A stretch of 10,619 nucleotides of DNA from Maritimibacter sp. (GTDB lineage: Bacteria > Pseudomonadota > Alphaproteobacteria > Rhodobacterales > Rhodobacteraceae): contig JAGRMP010000073.1 in NCBI GenBank assembly GCA_020441225.1, positions 12,724 through 23,342 of the forward strand. The letters are read 5' to 3'. Positions 6,786 to 10,619 of this stretch are shown piece after piece. Under the pieces are notes generated by a model, which had not been told where the DNA came from, made no database searches, and saw only the letters and a list, made by a program, of their open reading frames with translations. Position 1 is the first letter of the stretch. Each line of letters begins with the position of its first letter. The position numbers were made by a program, and so were the translations under genes.

Positions 6786-6842
6786 CGGTTGGGGCGGCCG
6801 CGTCCTGACGAAATCCTGCAAGATAGCGCGGCGCTGCGCGGT

Positions 6843-9071
6843 CTAACCTGCCGCCGCAACCAGGGCTTGTCCGAGCGCCAGACCCCCGTCACCGGCCGGC
6901 ACGCCGTGGTGGAGGAGGACCGGCAGCCCGTCGAGGTGCCGCAGGAGCGCGGCCTGCAGGACAGCGTTCTGTAGCACGCCGCCGGAAAGTGCCACGGCTT
7001 CTGCGCGGCCGGCCTCGACCTCGCTGCGCGCAACCCTGGCGAAGGCGCTCGCGAGACCTTCGTGAAACATCGCCGCGGCCGTTTCCACCGGGACCCGGGC
7101 GGCCGCCCAGGCCTGCCACATCGGGGCCGGGTCGATCTCGCCGCCTGTCACATCGAAGGGCCAGCCCGCCCCCCCGGACACACCGGCGGCGGCGGCCTCC
7201 AGCGCCATGCCGGCCTGGGCCTCAAAGCTCATCCGCGCGGGCGCGAGACCCAGCGCAAAAGCGAAGGCATCGAACAACCGCCCGGCCGAGGACGACGCAG
7301 GCGCGTTGACGCCCCTCGCCACCGCCTGACGCAGCAGCGCCCGCGGGGCGTCGGGCATCAGCGCGTCGGCCTGCGGCGCAAGCCCGGCGGCATCGAGCCG
7401 GACGAGCGCGTTGCGCCAGGGTTCGCGGTTGGCCGCGTCGCCGCCGGCGAGCGGCGCCGGTTTGAGCCACCCCGCCCGGTCGATTTCGGCGTAGTCGCCC
7501 ACCAGAACTTCGCCGCCCCAGATCGTGCCGTCCGGTCCAAGCCCCAACCCGTCGAGGATGATCCCCGCGACCTTGCCGCCGTCGCGCGGCCAGCCGTTTT
7601 CGCCGAGCACGCTGGCGAGATGGGCGTGGTGATGCTGAACCCGGGTCACCGGCAGGCCCAACGCCTCGCCGGCCTGTGTCGCCCGGTAGCCGGGGTGCAG
7701 ATCGACCGCGACGCGCGCCGGGTGGTGGTCGAACAGCGCCGTGTAATCGGCGCGCGCCTGTTCGTAGGCCTCCCATGTCAGCGCATCCTCGAGGTCGCCG
7801 AGGTGATGGCCGAGCAGCGCCTGGCCGTTCTTGGTGAGACAGAGCGCGGCCTTCATCTGGCCACCCATTGCCAGCACCTGCGGGCTGTCTTCGAACCCCG
7901 GCGGCAGCGGCAACGTGCCCGGCACCCGACCGCGGGCCCGGCGGATCACCATTGGCCCGGCGGGCGTCACCCGCTCGACCGAATCGTCCAGCCGCCGCGC
8001 GATCTCACGGTCGTGCATCACCATCGCATCGGCGAAGCCCGCGAGCTTGTCGCGCGCCTCCCGGTTGCCGATGACCTGCGGTTCGCCGGAGAGATTTCCG
8101 GACGTCATCACCAGTGGGCGCGCGACCGCGTCGAGAAGCAGGTGGTGCAGCGGTGTATAGGGCAGCATCCAGCCCAGCGCCGCCTGGCCGGGGGCAAGCG
8201 CCTCGGGCAGGGGCGCGCCGGCCTTCGCAAGCAGCACGATCGGCGCGGCCGGTTCGCGCAGCAAGCTCCATTCCTCGGCACTTACCGCGGCATGGGCCTT
8301 TATCATCGCCTCGTCGCCCATCAGCGCGAGGGGTTTCGCCGGGCGCCGCTTCCTGTCCCTCAGCCGTGTCACCGCCGCGGCATCGGTCGCATCGCAGGCC
8401 AGGTGAAACCCGCCGAGCCCCTTGATCGCAACGATTTGACCGCCGCACAGCGCTTCGGCGGCCAGGGCGATCGCATTGCCCGCCGCTTCGGCACCGTCCC
8501 GCTCGAACCAGATCCGCGGCCCGCAACTCGGGCAGGCGATAGGTTGGGCATGGAACCGGCGGTCGCCCGGATCGCGGTACTCCGCCCCGCACTCCGGGCA
8601 CATCTCGAACGGCGCCATGGTGGTCCTGGGCCGGTCGTAGGGCAGCCCTTCGATGATGGTGAAGCGCGGGCCGCAATGGGTGCAATTGGTGAACGGATAG
8701 AGGTACCGGCGCGCCCCGGGATCGCGGATCTCGGTGAGGCAGGCCGGGCAGGTCGCGGCATCGGGCGTGACCCGGGTTTCCGCGCCGGACGGACCGCTCG
8801 CTGCGATCTCGAAACCGGCGGGCAGGTCGTCCGGGGCCCACGGCCCGGGCTCGACCGCGTCCACCCTGGCGAGCGGCGGCGCCTCGGCCGAGAGCGCTGT
8901 TTCAAGCCGGTCGAGCGCCGCCTGCGCCCCCGCTGCATAGACCAGGACACCCTCGGCATCGTTCAGCACCCGGCCGCGCAGCCCCTCGCGCCGCGCAAGC
9001 GTCCAGACGAAGGGCCGAAAGCCCACGCCCTGCACCTGTCCGCGCACCCTGATCCGCCGAGCCTCCGTCAT
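6843..9071 (-). CDS. hypF: Carbamoyltransferase HypF, [NiFe]-hydrogenase maturation
   Basis: HypF uses carbamoyl phosphate and ATP to carbamoylate the C-terminal cysteine of HypE, the source of the cyanide ligands of the [NiFe]-hydrogenase iron. At 742 residues it is full length (E. coli HypF is 750). Domains in order: acylphosphatase-like with VQGVGFRPFVW (13-23; catalytic R19 and N37); two zinc fingers with all eight cysteines (C108, C111, C130, C133; C158, C161, C180, C183); a YrdC-like nucleotide-binding domain from about 195 to 385 (IVAIKGLGGFHLACDAT, TSGNLSGEP); and a Kae1-like carbamoyltransferase domain with the VQHHHAHLASVL metal motif (478-489), LDGLGLGPDGTIWGGE and LSGGVLQN. ATG 9071 is chosen because the acylphosphatase domain begins right after it; no strong ribosome site is visible. 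All inspected key residues are kept, so it looks functional. No hydrogenase or other hyp gene is in the window. Confidence 0.97.
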   Translation of the reverse strand: MTEARRIRVRGQVQGVGFRPFVWTLARREGLRGRVLNDAEGVLVYAAGAQAALDRLETALSAEAPPLARVDAVEPGPWAPDDLPAGFEIAASGPSGAETRVTPDAATCPACLTEIRDPGARRYLYPFTNCTHCGPRFTIIEGLPYDRPRTTMAPFEMCPECGAEYRDPGDRRFHAQPIACPSCGPRIWFERDGAEAAGNAIALAAEALCGGQIVAIKGLGGFHLACDATDAAAVTRLRDRKRRPAKPLALMGDEAMIKAHAAVSAEEWSLLREPAAPIVLLAKAGAPLPEALAPGQAALGWMLPYTPLHHLLLDAVARPLVMTSGNLSGEPQVIGNREARDKLAGFADAMVMHDREIARRLDDSVERVTPAGPMVIRRARGRVPGTLPLPPGFEDSPQVLAMGGQMKAALCLTKNGQALLGHHLGDLEDALTWEAYEQARADYTALFDHHPARVAVDLHPGYRATQAGEALGLPVTRVQHHHAHLASVLGENGWPRDGGKVAGIILDGLGLGPDGTIWGGEVLVGDYAEIDRAGWLKPAPLAGGDAANREPWRNALVRLDAAGLAPQADALMPDAPRALLRQAVARGVNAPASSSAGRLFDAFAFALGLAPARMSFEAQAGMALEAAAAGVSGGAGWPFDVTGGEIDPAPMWQAWAAARVPVETAAAMFHEGLASAFARVARSEVEAGRAEAVALSGGVLQNAVLQAALLRHLDGLPVLLHHGVPAGDGGLALGQALVAAAG

Positions 9072-9114
9072 GGGGCGATCATAGCTGCCGCCCCGGGCCC
9101 CGCCTAGCATTGCC

Positions 9115-9145
9115 CTTTCACCCTGGTGCAAATACTCAAGCCGCC
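9115..9145 (-). repeat. Degenerate copy 3 of the intergenic repeat
   Basis: Read on the minus strand it gives GGCGG, then GAGTATTTGCACCAGGGTGAAAG-like sequence, matching the body and tail of copies 1 and 2 (GAG..TATTTGCC.AG..GAAAG) but lacking the CCTCC head. It lies between the hypF start and the rpmB promoter, oriented toward hypF. The match is partial. Confidence 0.4.
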
Positions 9146-9161
9146 AACCGTCCCGACTCAC

Positions 9162-9190
9162 TTGACGCCCCCGGCAAATGCGCCTACACG
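9162..9190 (+). promoter_or_regulatory. Candidate rpmB promoter
   Basis: TTGACG (9162-9167), preceded by C as is common in alphaproteobacterial promoters, is followed after 17 nt by TACACG (9185-9190). The -35 is strong and the -10 weak. Transcription would start near 9197, leaving a leader of about 107 nt before rpmB. Confidence 0.5.
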
Positions 9191-9206
9191 CGCGGGACGG
9201 AATTCG

Positions 9207-9228
9207 GGGCGCCTCATCAGCGGCGCCC
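9207..9228 (+). promoter_or_regulatory. Hairpin in the rpmB 5' leader
   Basis: GGGCGCC (9207-9213) and GGCGCCC (9222-9228) pair perfectly around an 8-nt loop. Further down the leader CCGGCC and GGCCGG (near 9240-9253) form a second compact stem, and GGGCCC is repeated near 9252 and 9266. Such a structured leader could affect mRNA stability or ribosomal-protein control, but no known L28 leader motif was recognised. Confidence 0.4.
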
Positions 9229-9303
9229 ATTTGTGTTGACCGGCCAGGCCGGGGCCCCTGCGACGGGCCCACCGGAACCAGCCCGGAAAATGAGGAAAAG
9301 ACC

Positions 9304-9594
9304 ATGTCGCGTGTCTGCGAACTGACCGGTAAAGGCCCGATGACTGGCAACAATGTCAGCCACGCCCACAACAGAACCCGCCGCCGTTTCCTGCCGAACC
9401 TCAACGACGTTACGCTCGTGTCCGAGGCGCTCGGCAAGACCTTCAAGCTGCGGATCTCGGCTTCGGCGCTGCGCACCGTCGATCACCGCGGCGGGCTCGA
9501 CGCCTTCCTCGCCAAGGCGAAAGATCAGGACCTTTCGCCCAACGCGCTGAAGATCAAGAAAGAACTCGCCAAAGCGCAGGCCGCCGAGGCCTGA
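9304..9594 (+). CDS. rpmB: 50S ribosomal protein L28
   Basis: A 96-residue, highly basic ribosomal protein of the large subunit. The N-terminal signature [20 protein letters not shown] is that of L28, followed by the basic [11 protein letters not shown] and then a helical C-terminus rich in Lys and Ala, giving the length usual in alphaproteobacteria. One Cys (C5) remains at the N-terminal metal-binding position of zinc-type L28 proteins, while the later CxxC-type partner cysteines are absent, so this is a non-zinc form. GAGGAAA (9292-9298) lies about 5 nt before ATG 9304, a strong ribosome site. The gene stands alone, with its own candidate promoter, structured leader and terminator; rpmG is not adjacent. 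Expression is probably constitutive and growth-linked. Confidence 0.98.
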   Translation: MSRVCELTGKGPMTGNNVSHAHNRTRRRFLPNLNDVTLVSEALGKTFKLRISASALRTVDHRGGLDAFLAKAKDQDLSPNALKIKKELAKAQAAEA

Positions 9595-9616
9595 TCCCCT
9601 TCGGCGCGACCGAAAC

Positions 9617-9642
9617 GGCCCTGCCTTCGGCGGGGCCTTTTT
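9617..9642 (+). terminator. Rho-independent terminator of rpmB
   Basis: A 9-bp stem (GGCCCTGCC with GGCGGGGCC, one T-G pair) around a TTC loop spans 9617-9637 and is followed directly by five T's. It begins 22 nt after the rpmB stop codon. This is a textbook intrinsic terminator and separates rpmB from the gene that follows. Confidence 0.88.
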
Positions 9643-9651
9643 CGTTGCCGG

Positions 9652-9668
9652 AAAGTTCTTAAAACTTT
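9652..9668. promoter_or_regulatory. Inverted repeat upstream of the repeat-protein gene
   Basis: AAAGTT (9652-9657) and AACTTT (9663-9668) are perfect arms around CTTAA. It sits 76 bp before the start codon of the downstream gene, in an AT-rich patch where a promoter or operator is expected. It may be a regulator site; it could equally be an early mRNA hairpin or chance. Confidence 0.3.
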
Positions 9669-9744
9669 AGCGGTCCGGGCGCGAACAAACCCTGCCTTAA
9701 CGTTCCTCGCCCATGCTCCGTCCCGTGTAGTGGGAGAGCGGAGT

Positions 9745-10619
9745 ATGCCAGCGCCAGGGGTTTGGGGCGAGGAATTCCTCGTCAACGCAGTCACCACGGG
9801 CGCGCAGCTGACGCCCGTCGTCACTGCGCTCGCCAATGGCCGTTTCGCCATCGCCTATACGGATTTCTCGCGGGCGGCGCTCGACGGGTTCACCGACACC
9901 TCGGACAGCGCGGTCCGGGTTCAGGTCTTCGGGACCGGCGGCGCGGCGGTCTCCCAGACGATCCAGGTCAACACCGTCACCAGCTACAAACAGGATTCAC
10001 CGCGGATCGCGCCGCTCGCCGATGGCGGATTCGCGGTCACCTATGCCGATCATTCGACCGGTTGGAACAGCGGCGGCGACGATCCCTCCGCCGAAGCTGT
10101 CCGACTGCAGCGGTTCGACGTGGACGGCGACAAGATCGGCGCCGAGATCCTGGTCAACACCACTGTGCTCGGACCTCAGCACTACCCTTGCGTTGCGCTC
10201 CTCGAAACCGGCCAGTTCATCGTCGGCTGGGATGACGGCAATTCAGATAACAACGGGGATCTCAAAGCCCAGATGTTCAATCCCGACGGCACCTTCGCAG
10301 GCGAGGAGGTCAGGTTGAACGACCACACCGACGGGTGGCAGAGCGGCAGCGATATCGTCGGGCTGGTCGGCGGCGGTTACGCGGCCACCTGGGTCGATGC
10401 CAATGGACCCGACGGCGATCTCGCCACGATCATGGCCCGGGTCTTCAAGGGCGACGGCGAGCCGCTGGAGGCAGAGTTCCAGGTCAACAGCACCGCGACG
10501 GGCGACCAGTTCCAGCCCAGCATCACCGCGCTTGCCGACGGCGGCTTCTTCGTCGCCTGGACCGACAATTCCCGCGGCGTCGAGACCGGGGGCGACGACG
10601 CCTCGCATTACGCGATCCG
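9745..10619 (+). CDS. Large repeat protein, probably RTX-like secreted protein, 3' end cut off
   Basis: The frame stays open from ATG 9745 to the window end (291 residues) with no stop. GGGAGAG (9732-9738) 6 nt upstream is a good ribosome site. The whole visible part is made of five degenerate tandem units beginning at residues 12, 74, 136, 190 and 246 (spacings 62, 62, 54, 56). Each opens with a V/L-N-x-x-T strand, then ALADGGFxVxW/Y, a loop rich in Asp, Gly and Asn, then an Q/A-x-F-x-x-D/N-G-x strand, and ends in a short acidic E-x-F/I/V. Such units are common at the front of long RTX-type calcium-binding proteins of marine Rhodobacteraceae and suggest a beta-propeller-like or beta-strand array. 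There is no N-terminal signal peptide (MPAPGVWGEE), as expected for type I secretion with a C-terminal signal. The C-terminus, with any GGxGxD nonapeptides, is not visible, so function and secretion are inferred. One Cys is present. Confidence 0.85.
   Translation, partial: MPAPGVWGEEFLVNAVTTGAQLTPVVTALANGRFAIAYTDFSRAALDGFTDTSDSAVRVQVFGTGGAAVSQTIQVNTVTSYKQDSPRIAPLADGGFAVTYADHSTGWNSGGDDPSAEAVRLQRFDVDGDKIGAEILVNTTVLGPQHYPCVALLETGQFIVGWDDGNSDNNGDLKAQMFNPDGTFAGEEVRLNDHTDGWQSGSDIVGLVGGGYAATWVDANGPDGDLATIMARVFKGDGEPLEAEFQVNSTATGDQFQPSITALADGGFFVAWTDNSRGVETGGDDASHYAI

Larger units (their letters stand above)
6424..6842. other. 419-bp convergent gap without a convincing gene
   Basis: The gap lies between the stops of the DsbD-domain gene (+) and hypF (-). 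Its first 200 bases are GC-rich. Roughly 6615-6760 is markedly richer in A and T (TTTATATATC at 6701-6710, TTTTT at 6741-6745). Short open frames exist but none has a good ribosome site or family resemblance. No tRNA T-loop or acceptor pairing was found. It holds two hairpins listed separately; an unrecognised small RNA or remnant of a lost gene is possible. Confidence 0.6.

Noticed and set aside
7062..9107. 681-codon + frame opposite hypF
   Set aside because: Shadow of hypF, whose zinc fingers and catalytic motifs are unmistakable on the minus strand.
9072..9476. Extension of hypF to 9476
   Set aside because: It would run across the rpmB promoter and coding start; the acylphosphatase domain begins at 9071.
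9658..9705. CtrA-type TTAA-N7-TTAA box before the repeat-protein gene
   Set aside because: Only isolated TTAA halves are present; the spacing to a second half is wrong.

Overview
The window is GC-rich and most genes favour G or C at third codon positions. The proteins (aerobic-pathway CobN, an alphaproteobacterial-type L28, a lone DsbD N-terminal-domain protein) and an intergenic repeat built around GCCTCCGGCGGGAG point to an alphaproteobacterium, most likely Rhodobacteraceae (Rhodobacter/roseobacter group). The assignment rests on recognising protein families, not on a database search.

Layout, left to right. Bases 1-2466 hold the 3' two thirds of cobN, the large subunit of cobaltochelatase; its 5' end lies outside the window. 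After it come two copies of the intergenic repeat, the second supplying the probable start codon of a GNAT acetyltransferase (2591-3088, +). This gene runs tail-to-tail into, and overlaps by 23 bp, an MFS transporter (3066-4244, -). The transporter is divergent from a MarR-family regulator (4390-4845, +), and the shared 145-bp gap carries a hairpin, a candidate promoter and a MarR-like pseudo-palindrome. Next is yqgE (4885-5460, -), divergent from an exported protein made of a DsbD N-terminal domain only (5584-6423, +). A 419-bp convergent gap with an AT-rich island and hairpins but no convincing gene separates it from a full-length hypF (6843-9071, -). Then come rpmB (9304-9594, +) with a candidate promoter, a structured leader and a strong terminator, and the 5' end of a large repeat protein (9745 to the window end, +) that resembles the N-terminal part of RTX-type secreted calcium-binding proteins.

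The genes do not form one operon. They are mostly single units pointing in alternating directions, mixing housekeeping functions (cobalamin synthesis, ribosome) with accessory ones (transport, hydrogenase maturation, surface or secreted protein). The only clear functional pair is the transporter and its divergent MarR regulator. No phage, transposase, CRISPR, tRNA or rRNA was seen. The least explained parts are the open-ended repeat protein, the repeat that forms a gene start, the orphan hypF and the convergent gap at 6424-6842.
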